A stretch of 64,000 nucleotides of DNA from Rebecca billardiae RCC1528. Lineage: Eukaryota > Haptophyta. Shown here piece after piece: positions 1-10,904 of this stretch. The stretch is from assembly GCA_965240325.2 (NCBI GenBank), contig OZ251240.1, forward strand, positions 1,364,001 to 1,428,000, in the 5' to 3' direction. The notes under the pieces are model-generated. The model had not been told where the DNA came from, did no database searches, and saw only the letters and a list, made by a program, of their open reading frames with translations. A program made the translations under genes and the position numbers. How positions within the stretch are numbered: the first letter of the stretch is position 1; every line of letters starts with the position of its first letter.

Positions 1-1
1 C

Positions 2-1910
2 CTCAGCGCCGGGCGCACCAAGCGCGGCGGCCACGCGTGCGCCGCCTGGTCCGACGTGTCGGCCCTGCTCGCCGAGTTGGGCGCGCGCGCCGGCAAGGGC
101 CCCGCGGAGGTTGCGTATTCCGGGCTGCGCGCCGAGCGGCACTCAGCCTGCCGCCGCGTGTCGCACGGGCCGCCGTGCGCGGCGTGTGTCACGCGCAACG
201 GGCTGGCGGACGCGCGCGAGCACGCCGAGCACAAGCGATACAGCTCCGAGGGCCAGCGGCTGAGCGCGGCGGAGCGCTCGCTGCGCGCAGAGTGCTGCGA
301 CATTGGCGAGCCGCAGCGGCACTGCCCGCCGCCGCCGCCGCCCGCGCCGCCGCCCGCGCCGCCCTCGCCGCCGCCGCCGCCCTCGCCGCCGCCGAGCGCG
401 CCGCCGCCGCCGCGCTCGCCGCCGCCGCCCTCGCCCTCGCCGCCGCCGCCGCCCGCGCCGTCCGCGCCGCCCTTCCCGCCCGCGCCGCCGCCGCCGCTCG
501 CGCCCTCGCCGCACCCGCCGCCCTCGCCGCACCCGCCGCCCTCGCCGCGCCCGCCGCCGCCCTCGCCGCGCCCGCCGCCGCCGCCCGACCCCGCCGAATG
601 CTACTCGATGCACGATGTTTCGGACTACAGAGGGCGCGTGAGCGTTACCGTCAACGGCCACCACTGCCAGCGCTGGACGGCGCAGGCGCCGACCGCGCAC
701 CCGTTCACGCCGGTCAGCCGATACGCGGCGCGCGGCCTCGGCGACCACAACTACTGCCGCCGGCCGGGCGGGCGCATCCGCTGCGCGTACTGCTACACGG
801 TCGAGGTGCGCGCGGCGCGGCGCGCGCCGTGCGCGCTGCGCGTGGCGAGCGCGGCGGCGCGCGCGCACGGCGGGGCCAGTGGCGGCGGCGGCATGCAATG
901 CGGCGCCTGGCGTGCGCAGCCAGCCGCCGCGGCGCGCGCGCGGCCCGGCGTGCGCGCAGCCAGCCAGCCGCCTTTGCGCAGCTCCGGCTGTCGCCCCGCC
1001 TCCCGCCGCGCACGCCTCACGCGAGTGCGCCGCCCCCGCGCGCGCGCGCGCGACCACCGCCCGTCGTCTCGCCGCGCCGCGCCGCGCCCGTCGCCGCGCC
1101 CTCGCCACCGCACACCGCACGCAGGCGACGAAGCGCGGCTGGGAGTGCTGCGACGTCGGCCAGCCGCAGCTGCGCTGCCCGCACCCGAGCCCGAGCCCGC
1201 CGCCGCCCCCGCCGTACATCAGCCCGCCGCCGTTGGCCAACAACCCGCCGCCGTTGTATTGGTCGCCGCCGCCCGGCGGCGCGGCGCGCCGACCGATCCG
1301 GAGGCCGGGCGGCGGCGGCGGCGGCTTCAGGCCCGCCGGCCCGGAGTTCCCCTCGCAGCCCGCGCCCGTCAGCGCGCCGCGGCCGCACCGCCCCGTGCAC
1401 AGCGCCGTCCCCGCGCTGCCGCCGCCGCGCCCGCCGGCCGAATGCTGGGCGCAGCACGACGGCTCCGACTACCGAGGCGCCGTCTCGCAGACGGTGAAGG
1501 GGCTGCCGTGCCTCAACTGGCTCGCGCACAACGCGACCGAGGTGGCCGAGTACCCGGACTCCGGGCTCGGCGACCACAACCACTGCCGCCGGCCGTACGG
1601 CTTCCTGTGCGCGTGGTGCCACACGCTGCCTGACAAGCACGGCCGCACGTGGGAGTGCTGCGACATCGGCCAGCCTGACCCCTACTGGTGCCGCGGCGTG
1701 CGGCTGCGCGCGGAGGGCGACGGCGGCGCCGCCGCGCCGCCGCGCCGCCGCTGGGCGCGGGCGTGCGCGGCCGGCGGCGCGGGCCTCGGCGCGCTGCTCC
1801 TGGCGGCCGGCCTCGCGGCCAGGGGGGTGCGCGGCGGCGGCGGCGGCAGCGCAGCGTGGCGCTGGGCGTGGACGAGGGCCGCGCCGCCCGCGCGACCGCT
1901 GATGCTCTGA
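2..1910 (+). CDS. Kringle-repeat, proline-rich membrane protein (5' partial; intron 806-1124)
   Basis: The frame is already open at base 2, so the gene starts upstream. Three kringle-type modules are visible. K1 is partial and divergent and ends in ECCDIGEPQRHC near 330. K2 starts at AECYSMHDVSDYRG near 592. K3 runs from AECWAQHDGSDYRG near 1438 to WECCDIGQPDPYWC near 1692. Each shows kringle landmarks: YRG, CxxW, a CRRP-like CRNP motif, CxWCxT and a final ECC...C. K2 is split by a phase-0 intron of 319 bp (GTGCGCG...CGCAG). Splicing 805 to 1125 joins CAYCYTVE to ATKRGWECCDVG and completes the module, which strongly supports the exon model. Pro-rich linkers separate the modules. After K3 comes a short basic stretch, one membrane segment near 1755-1830 and a stop at 1908. 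Kringles usually bind proteins or glycans outside the cell, so a type I surface protein is inferred. The ligand is unknown. Confidence 0.85.
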
Positions 1911-2041
1911 ATCTGAGTCCGTGATGTCTTCAAGACGACTCGGGCCCGCCATGGGCGAAGAATCAGCGCGTCATTCTAATATATATAATAAGCTGCTGCT
2001 ATATTTATAATATATATATATGCGCGCGCTATTATATAACG

Positions 2042-2042
<1 letters not shown>

Positions 2043-2079
<37 letters not shown>
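2043..2079. repeat. (TA)n microsatellite
   Basis: An uninterrupted TA dinucleotide run of about 37 bp lies in an AT-rich patch (about 1975-2080), just past the stop of the kringle gene. Confidence 0.95.
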
Positions 2080-2081
<2 letters not shown>

Positions 2082-2190
2082 TCAGTAATACGCGACCGCC
2101 CGCCGCTGCCGCGTACCGCAGCCCTCATCCGGATCCGGGCTCCAGCAGGCCTCGCAGGCGGACGGCTGAACGAATTTTCCGGCGGCGCAG

Positions 2191-2280
2191 CCATCGGCGA
2201 CGGCTTCATGGGCGGTGCCAGTTGGCGGGCGTCGATCTCGCCTGCCTGAGCTGTGTGCGTCTCTTATTCTTAGTAAACTG
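2191..2280 (+). repeat. 90-bp dispersed repeat, copy 1
   Basis: It matches 48859-48948 over 90 bp with no gap and four mismatches counted by eye. Shared text includes CTTATTCTTAGTAAACTG at the 3' end. Flanks on both sides differ, so the unit is discrete. Origin is unknown: a small transposon remnant, a non-coding RNA-derived sequence or a conserved element are all possible. Confidence 0.85.
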
Positions 2281-4673
2281 TCGTACGTACTAGCGCTACT
2301 ACTAAATTATTCTGAATACCGCACAACGAGTCACCGGAGCCGGAGGCTCTGCCGCGCGGGGCTCCGCGCAGTGGCCTAACTCAGATTCGGACCGTACATG
2401 ACCCGCCCGGCAGTGAGTGATGATGACCCCCCGCCCCGCCTAATTGCTGGCGCGTCACGTCCGGTCCGTTCGGGCCCCGAGCGCACTCTCAGGTAGTGAC
2501 ACTACATACAGAGTAGTCACTCCGAGACCGAGTCCGAGCAGCCACTGACTGACACGGCGGCCCACGGGATTGTCAGCCCGGAGCTACGGCGGCAATGTTA
2601 CGGCGCGCGGGCCGCCAACTGGTCCCGACTGTCCAGCCGGCGCCCGCGGCAGGCCGCGGCTCCGTGCGGACCGCGCGTAGTCGGGCTCGGCCCGCGACAA
2701 TCACGACGACTACAATAATTCCCGAGTTCCAGCCCGCCAGTGGCACTCCGCAGGTCGCCGCAGGCCCGGCCGAGGCCCCGGGCGCCACCCGCCGCACCCG
2801 GATCGAAGACATTAGTAGCCGCTGCGGCGTTATCGATAGCCTGGTCCAAACGCACTGGAGCACTTTCGGGGATTTTATCGCCAAATGAATGCGGGCCCCT
2901 AGGCACGCGCTCACACCCGGAAACAGCGTAGCAAATGGGCCCAGCCCGGGCGGAGCAAAAGTCTCGGCCTAAAAATCGCATCCGCGGCCCGTCGTGAGCG
3001 TGCGCGCGCGCGCCGCGGACAACTACGGACACATAGAGAATCGTCAGTCTGAATGTGGGTAATTAATTAGCCGAAATGAGCCCAAACGCACGAACTTACT
3101 TATTGGCGTACGTCGAGGCGAGCATGAACCTTGGTACAGGCCATTAGGATGGGCTCTGGTCTGTGCGCAAGTGGCCGTACTCAACTACTGCAAGATCGAC
3201 TATATTACCCATTTTACCCGCATATTATGGGCAATGTACCCGCATAAATATGCGTTCTGAGTCTGTATAATTAAATGCCACTATGTCGTTACATATTCGC
3301 CATAGGTGGGTAGCTGTCCCAGGCTGCACGATTAGTGCGGCGCCCGGGGTGCAGTGGTCGGACGAGGCTCCGCCTGGCCTTCCGCGCACTCCTGCAGACA
3401 AGAAGAGGGCCGGACTCCCACCCGGCCAGGCGTGCGGCAGTCGGTCAGGTGCTGGACCTGGTCTGGAGACCATCTCCTGCGTGGCGACTGGCCGATATGC
3501 GGCACAACGCGCGCCGCCGTGAGCCACACGGCAGGTTCGCAACGGATCCGGATCGCGTGTCCATGGCGGCGTGCATCGAGTCATTCAAGCTGTCAAGTCG
3601 CGTGCCACGCCCGCCCTTTCACTTGGGGCATCAGCACTGCCTACAACGACGACATGTGCGTCCTTAGACGAGGCATAATCGCGGTTCTAGCTGCTCGTCC
3701 AAGGGTCAGATCGCACGTCTTTGCTCGCCCGACAGCCTCAACGGCGGACTGATGTGATCCGCGGGTGACGATGCGACCGCTTCGAGTGCGCCTACGGCCA
3801 CCACCGGGGTGGGGATCGTTCATGGGCACCCTCCGCGTGCCATGACATGCTCTGGCCGTGCGTGGTGACTTGACCCACCGCGCGTAAACGGGGAAGACAC
3901 CTGAGCACGTGCTTCCGAGCCACCCGAATGGCACAATGTGCCACCCATGGACACCAAACACCTGCCAGAGCGCGAGCCTTGCGTGCTGGAGTAGCCGTAC
4001 GACACCATGGAAGACGTATGAGCGCTCTCAACCATCTTCAAGCGACGACTCCGTCGACTCTGCCTCGCAGACCGCGGTACGATCCTCGACCTTGTGCTCG
4101 CAGCAAAGGCCATGACGGTAAAGCAGCACCCAGGGGATGGGAGTCAGCCGGCAGCCACTACACTGCGACTGTACACACCCAGCCCCGCAAGGCGAGCCAT
4201 CCTGATCGCCCCCAGCCCGTCATACAGCTCCACGAGAAGCACAAATCGACTGCCGCCGCTCTGGACGACCCATGCGCAAACGTGACGGGACTGGCCGGAT
4301 GAAGCGTTGGCAATGCGCAGCGCGCCCAACGCTGGTGGTGGCATCGAGTACATGCTAGGGGTAGGCGGTGCCCCATGCGAGCCGTCGCGTGCCGCGCATA
4401 TTCCCGGAGGTGCCCCTTCTCGAAGGCGCAGCGCAACCCAGCAGCTGAGCGTTCGACGCGCGCCGTCGGGCGAGAAGTCGACCTGGCGACGGACCGCGGG
4501 CGGCGGAAGCAACGCAGACATGTCGCTCAAGATGTGCACGCACACCGCCGGGGCACCCGAACGATGTGTCCAGCACTACACCTGACACGAGGCGGCGCAG
4601 TCGTCCAGTCGAGGCTCTCGAGCCCCTTCCGACCTTCGTCGCGGCGAGCCGTCGGACGCCCGGTGGCGATTTT

Positions 4674-4683
4674 TTGACGAGCG
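4674..4683 (+). repeat. Candidate target-site duplication, left copy
   Basis: TTGACGAGCG here recurs in the same orientation at 15020-15029, just outside the other end of the large palindrome. A 9-10 bp direct repeat flanking terminal inverted repeats is what a Mutator-like insertion would leave. Here 15 bp lie between the repeat and the start of arm homology, so the exact boundary is uncertain. Confidence 0.45.
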
Positions 4684-4697
4684 CGACGAGCGCAACC

Positions 4698-6392
4698 CGG
4701 TTTGGCGCTTTTCGGCCAACTCAACAGAAGGATGTTCTGTTGAGTTGGCCGATCGGCGAGGGGGGGGGGTGGGCTCGACAACAGGGCCCAGGCTCTGTTG
4801 AGTTGAGCTTGGAGGCCAGCTGGACTCGACAGAAGAATGCTCTGTTGAGTCGGTCGGACCTTGGCGGCCTCTCGACAGAGCCCTGGTCTGTTGAGTGATC
4901 GTTGGTGGACACCGGTGATGGCTGAAGGGGGTGCCTTGGGGCGCACCGACGGCGTAAAGGCGCTGCGGGCGCTGCGGTGCGCGCGACGGCGGCGCGCCCG
5001 GTGGCGCTGCTGTTGGAAGCTACTGCGCCCCTCTCCACCTCGCGCGCTTCGCTCGTCGTCGCCGTCTCCGCACCTGCTACCGGCATGCACGCGTGCGCAG
5101 CGCCTCGGACGCCCGTTGACGGCGCGCGCCCCGGCAACCGCCCATCACCGGCGGCGGCGAGTGCTGTTGCGGTTGGATGGAATCGGATGGTCTGCTGATA
5201 GTTGGACCAACCAACCAACGCCCTCGGTGGGCTTGGGCTTTGGTGTACGGCGCGTTCGGTGGAACTTGAGCCTCGGCACACTTCCCAGCGAAGTGGCCCA
5301 CCTCGACGTGGCTGGCACGCTCGTCACGCGCTCCCGAGCGCTCGTTTCGCGGTGCCGCAGGCCTTGGGCAGACCAGTCAGACATGGCGCGACCGCATTAC
5401 CGGGCCATGTGCGCACCACATCCGCGCTACGTGGCCTGCGCTCTGGACGACTGGGAGTCAATGCCCGGACCCACTGCATTCCACTGCCCCGCATGCACCC
5501 CGAGTCACCGTCAGAAGGCGTCGACGAGCGCAGAGCGGGTGCGCGGGAGTTCAACCAACTCGTGTACCTTCTTGCAAGCACCAGTGGCGAGGTCGCACGC
5601 CCAATCGTGACCAGCCGTGGAACTTGAGCCGGTCGGCAGCAAAACCACCGTGTGGCGGCCGAGATGAAGTAGCAGCGTGCAACTGCAAGGAGGAGGCGCG
5701 GTGCGTGTCCGCGGCTGGCGAGAGGCGTCCGGACCGTGATGTTCTCGGCCGCGTCCGCGCGCTTCCCGCCGCCGCAGGCCCCGTGTACGCCCGTCGTCGC
5801 CCTCGCCGCGTGGGGCGTGGGCGCCCACCGAGCTCAAGTTCCATGGCAAGGAAGTACTGTACTGATCTACAGTTTACTATGATACAGTACGTAGTAAGAT
5901 TTAACGTGCACACTTGGTTCAACAGTACGTAGTGATCTTGACAATGTGGCCGTGCACGCGGCAACAGGGCTCAGGCGGCCCAGTTGTCGAGTGCAGGCGT
6001 GTGTGGCTTGCGATGGCAGCCAGCCGTCAGCCGGGGCGCCACGCCCACGGTTCGCTGGTGGGCTGGCCCGATGGCGTCGCAGAGCTCACGCGTACGGGGG
6101 AGGAGGGCATCGACGAGGAGACGACCAAGGGCGAGAAGCAGCCGGGGGCACGCAGCACGGGGCTCGGAGCATGCCGCCAGCACGCGTGCCTCCACACCGT
6201 CGCACGTCACCCTTGCTCGTAGCTGTGCGCTGTGCTGCACTCATCTCACCATCGCCCATGCTACGGGCGCGGCCGGGTGGTGGACATCTACCTGTCGGCG
6301 CAGCACTGGCATCGGTGGTCGCCAGACACTTCTCGACTTGCTCTGCGCGTGACAGCAAGGAGACGGCAGCGCCACAGCTGTGTGAGCAGATG
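4698..6392 (+). repeat. Left inverted arm
   Basis: Homology to the right arm begins at GGTTTGGCGCTTTTCGGCC and ends at GTGTGAGCAGATG. The visible differences are few, for example a 9-10 bp stretch near 4920 that is missing from the other arm and single substitutions near 5250. The AT-richer inner part contains TACGTAGTAAGATTTAACGT near 5888. No convincing gene is present in the arm. Confidence 0.9.
4714..4896 (+). repeat. Cluster of terminal hairpins, left arm
   Basis: Position 4714-4750 is a perfect hairpin: a 16-bp stem (GGCCAACTCAACAGAA and its complement) with a 5-nt loop. Three weaker hairpins follow at about 4774-4807, 4823-4851 and 4870-4896. They share a stem core CTC(A/G)ACAGA paired with TCTGTTGAG, and a long G run sits between the first two. 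Iterated subterminal sites like these are typical of transposase-binding regions in several DNA transposons, but that role is inferred. Confidence 0.8.
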
Positions 6393-6559
6393 AGGTCCTA
6401 CTACTCTACTCGGCGAGGCAGTACTGGCATGGACTGCAATCCTGGTGCATGCGAGCTACTGGCATGTTCCCCTACTCAGACGGCAGGGCCATCAATACAG
6501 TACGGTGCTGCTTCGGATACACGCGCCCAGCGCTGCTGGTAATAGTAGTAGCGGCGCTG

Positions 6560-9500
6560 TTGATGCTGCAGCAGCAAGCAGCAGTACAGTACCACGACGG
6601 GCGGCGGCAGTCGCTCCAGCTATCAGCTCGGTGGTGCTCGCTTGAACGGCCTGGGCAATGGCGCGCCGAAAGTAGCGACCTAGCCCATCGCGTCCACCGC
6701 GATGGGGTCGCTGGCAACTGATGATGCTGCGCCCGCGCCCATCCGGGCCAACACCAGCAGCAGCCACGCTCGGCGAATCTGCACCGCATGCGGCAGCAGC
6801 TGCTGGGATGGTCCCGCTGCGGATGACGGCGTTCGCCGCAGATGACAGCTCGGTGTCGCTCGCTCGAGGGGCCACGGCGACGGACGCGTCGAGCGCGTTG
6901 ACGTCACTCCACGCGACCACGGCACTGCCCAGCGCGCTGGAGCCGCTCCCATCTGGTGCTGCTGTGCCTGCGCCCAGCTGGGGCCCAGCTGCAGCAGCGC
7001 TCGACTCCGCGCCGCATTGGCGGCACAAGCAGGGATGGTGCCACGGCGGGCGGCGGCGGTCAACGCAGCTGGAAGCTCGGCGGTGCACGCCCGAGAGGCG
7101 TGGGCGCTGGGCGCACCGAGCGCCGTGACGCTGCTCGCCTCGCCCATGGCGCTGGAGCCGCTGCCATCCGGTGCTGCTGCGCCCGCGCCCAGCCGTGGCA
7201 GCAGCAGCAGCGCTCGACTCCGCGCCGCGTGCGGCAGCAGCAGCAGGGATGGTGCCACGGCGGGCGGCGGCGGTCGACGGAGCTGGAAGCTCGGCGGTGC
7301 ACGCCCGAGAGGCTTGGGCGCTGGGCGCACCGAGCGCCGTGACGCTGCTCGCCTCGCCCATCGCGCTGGAGCCGCTGCCATCCGACGCTGCTGCGCCCGC
7401 GCCCGGCCAGGGCAGCAGCGGCAGCGCTCAACTCCGCGCCGCGTGCGGCGGCAGCAGCAGGGATGGTGCCACGGCGGGCGGCGGCGGTCGACGCAGCTGG
7501 AAGCTCGGCGGTGCACGCCCGAGGGGCGTGGGCGCTGGGCGCACCGAGCGCCGTGACGCTGCTCGCCTCGCCCATGGCGCTGGAGCCGCTGCCATCCGAC
7601 GCTGCTGCGCCCGCGCCCAGCCGTGGCAGCAGCAGCAGCGCTCGACTCCGCGCCGCGTGCGGCGGCAGCAGCAGGGATGGTGCCACGGCGGGCGGCGGCG
7701 GTCGACGGAGCTGGAAGCTCGGCGGTGCACGCCCGAGGGGCGTGGGCGGTGGGCGCATCGAGCGCCGTGACGCTGCTCGCCTCGCCCATGGCGCTGGAGC
7801 CGCTGCCATCCGGTGCTGCTGCGCCCGCGCCCAGCCGTGGCAGCAGTAGCAGCGCTCGACTCCGCGCCGCGTGCGGCAGCAGCAGCAGGGATGGTGCCAT
7901 GGCGGGCGGCGGCTGTCGACGCAGCTGTCAGCTCGGCGGTGCACGCCCGAGGGGCGTGGGCGCTGGGCGCACCGAGCGCCGTGACGCTGCTCGCCTCGCC
8001 CATCGCGCTGGAGCCGCTGCCATCCGGTGCTGCTGCGCCCGCGCCCAGCCGTGGCAGCAGCAGCAGCGCTCGACTCCGCGCCGCGTGCGGCAGCAGCAGC
8101 AGGGATGGTGCCACGGCGGGCGGCGGCGGTCGACGGAGCTGGAAGCTCGGCGGTGCACGCCCGAGAGGCTTGGGCGCTGGGCGCACCGAGCGCCGTGACG
8201 CTGCTCGCCTCGCCCATCGCGCTGGAGCCGCTGCCATCCGACGCTGCTGCGCCCGCGCCCGGCCAGGGCAGCAGCGGCAGCGCTCAACTCCGCGCCGCGT
8301 GCGGCGGCAGCAGCAGGGATGGTGCCACGGCGGGCGGCGGCGGTCGACGCAGCTGGAAGCTCGGCGGTGCACGCCCGAGGGGCGTGGGCGCTGGGCGCAC
8401 CGAGCGCCGTGACGCTGCTCGCCTCGCCCATGGCGCTGGAGCCGCTGCCATCCGACGCTGCTGCGCCCGCGCCCAGCCGTGGCAGCAGCAGCAGCGCTCG
8501 ACTCCGCGCCGCGTGCGGCGGCAGCAGCAGGGATGGTGCCACGGCGGGCGGCGGCGGTCGACGGAGCTGGAAGCTCGGCGGTGCACGCCCGAGGGGCGTG
8601 GGCGGTGGGCGCACCGAGCGCCGTGACGCTGCTCGCCTCGCCCATGGCGCTGGAGCCGCTGCCATCCGGTGCTGCTGCGCCCGCGCCCAGCCGTGGCAGC
8701 AGCAGCAGCGCTCGACTCCGCGCCGCGTGCGGCGGCAGCAGCAGGGATGGTGCCACGGCGGGCGGCGGCGGTCGTCGTAGCTGGAAGCTCGGCGGTGCAC
8801 GCCCGAGGGGCGTGGGCGGTGGGCGCACCGAGCGCCGTGACGCTGCTCGCCTCGCCCATGGCGCTGGAGCCGCTGCCATCCGACGCTGCTGCGCCCGCGC
8901 CCAGCCAGGGCAGCAGCGGCAGCGCTCAACTCCGCGCCGCGTGCGGCAGCAGCAGCAGGGATGGTGCCATGGCGGGCGGCGGCGGTCGACGGAGCTGGAA
9001 GCTCGGCGGTGCACGCCCGAGGGGCGTGGGCGCTGGAGGCACCGAACGCGGTGACGCTGCTCTCCTCGACCATCGCGCTGGAGCCGCTGCCATCCGGTGC
9101 TACTGCGCCCGCGCCCAGCCGTGGCAGCAGCAGCAGCGCTCGACCCCGCGCCGCGTGCGGCGGCAGCAGCAGGGATGGTGCCACGGCGGGCGGCGGCGGT
9201 CGACGGAGCTGTCAGCTCGGCGGTGCACGCCCGAGGGGCGTGGGCGCTGGAGGCACCGAACGCGGTGACGCTGCTCGCCTCGCCCATGGCACTGGAGCCG
9301 CTGCCATCCGACGCTGCTGTGCCGGCGCCCAGCTTGGGCAGCAGCGGCAGCGCTCGACTCCGCGCCGCGTGCGGCGGCAGCAGCAGGGATGGTGCCATGG
9401 CGGGCGGCGGCTGTCGACGCAGCTGTCAGCTCGGCGGTGCACGCCCGAGGGGCGTGGGCGCTGGAGGCACCGAACGCGGTGACGCTGCTCGCCTCGCCCA

Positions 9501-10085
9501 TCGCGCTGGAGCCGCTGCCATCCGGTGCTGCTGCGCCCGCGCCCAGCCGTGGCAGCAGTAGCAGCGCTCGACTCCGCGCCGCGTGCGGCAGCAGCAGCAG
9601 GGATGGTGCCATGGCGGGCGGCGGCTGTCGACGCAGCTGTCAGCTCGACGGTGCACGCCCGAGGGGCGTGGGCGGTGGGCGCACCGAACGCGGTGCCGCT
9701 GCTCGCCTCGCCCATGGCACCGGAGCCGCTGCCATCCGACGCTGCTGCGCCGGCGCCCAGCTTGGGCAGCAGCGGCAGCGCTCGACTCCGCGCCGCGTGC
9801 GGCGGCAGCAGCAGGGATGGTGCCACGGCGGGCGGCCGCAGCAGCTGAAAGCTTGGCAGTGCCCACCCGAGAGGCGTGGGCGCTGGACGCACCGAGCGTG
9901 GTGTCGCCGCTCGCCTCGTTCCGTAGCGCGCTCGAGCCTCTGCCATTCGATGCCGCTGCGCCCGCGCCACGGCGCCGCTGCACGGCTGCAGCTGGCAGCA
10001 GCTGCGCTCAGGAGGCTTCGCGCCGCATGCGGTGGTAGCAGCAGGGAGGTGCCACAGCCAGGCCGGCGGCGGTGGTCGGGCGGTG
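6560..10085 (+). repeat. 214-bp satellite array, forward orientation
   Basis: About 16 tandem units. The spacing of identical segments is 214 bp or a multiple (for example 7171, 7813, 8027, 8669, 9097). Each unit carries CAG-type trinucleotide runs, a GGATGGTGCCACGGCGGGCG core and a GCACGCCCGAGGGGCGTGGG palindrome-like block. Central units are nearly identical and edge units (6560-7000, 9840-10085) are degenerate, as expected from unequal exchange. Because 214 leaves a remainder of 1 on division by 3, any reading frame cycles through all three registers, which explains the long false frames. Confidence 0.9.
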
Positions 10086-10904
10086 CTGAGTACTGCTTGG
10101 CACGCCGACGACCGGTCGTTATAAACTACGACTCTACTAGCTGCTGACCAGCTGACCGTGTCGCGCCGGAGTGTAGCACGGTGCCCGGATGAATATGACG
10201 CCTATAAGCTGACGGTCGGCGCGGATCTAGTACCGCGCGCGTCACGTAGTCGCCTCATCATCGTCGTCAGCTTAGTCACTGAGCTTATTACTCTGATGAG
10301 TGATGTCGACTACTGCGCGCTGCTACATCATTGAGTTTATTGAGCCGTATAGTCCCGTAAGACTAAGAACAGCAGTAGTCGTAATAAGCAGATCGACGAC
10401 TGCTAAGCCATCAGCGCAGCAGACTATACTCATACTAAGTACTGCTTCATCGCACTTATTATTATACCCGGACGCGACGACTGATCGAGTGTGACTGTGA
10501 GCCGCCAGCACAACCGTGGCGCCATCAGGCATCACGACTGCGTATATGTATGCTCCGGATATATATATATCTGCGCTGTGACGGTGTGGTCATGTGGTGA
10601 TGTGACTTCGTCGGACGAACGGTGGCCGCGGATCGGGAGACGGCCCGGTCGGACTGCCTGCTGATGCTCAGTTGCGCGCGGACTGCGTCAGTCTGATCGA
10701 CGCGATATATATATATATATATATACGCCACTCCGCCTCCGTCCCGTGTAGGCCGGGATGCGCTGATGTCGTAGCCAGTGATGATGCGCGTGATCGATGC
10801 TGATCGATTGACTCATCGATGCTGACGAAAACTACGCTACTACTGTGCCGCCTACCTGCCGGGCTACGACTCGGGTCTGCGCCGCCGGGCTTGCGTGTAT
10901 CAGC
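10086..10904. other. Unique centre of the palindrome
   Basis: About 820 bp of lower-GC, non-repetitive sequence separates the two mirrored satellite arrays. It includes a TA run at about 10704-10725. No gene is recognised. Its uniqueness means the two halves cannot be a simple end-to-end palindrome. Confidence 0.6.
10704..10725. repeat. (AT)n microsatellite
   Basis: An uninterrupted AT run of about 22 bp lies within the palindrome centre. Confidence 0.95.

Larger units (their letters stand above)
1911..4697. other. Intergenic stretch without a supported gene
   Basis: This holds an AT microsatellite, a copy of a 90-bp dispersed repeat and mixed-composition sequence. The short open frames at about 2.6-3.0 kb and 3.3-4.6 kb overlap on both strands, show no domain motif and lack the extreme GC of the nearby genes, so I called none. 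Confidence 0.5.

Noticed and set aside
4861-5610. 249-codon frame in the left palindrome arm and its mirror
   Set aside because: The mirror copy differs at its start through a small indel, no domain is seen and the other frames are equally open.
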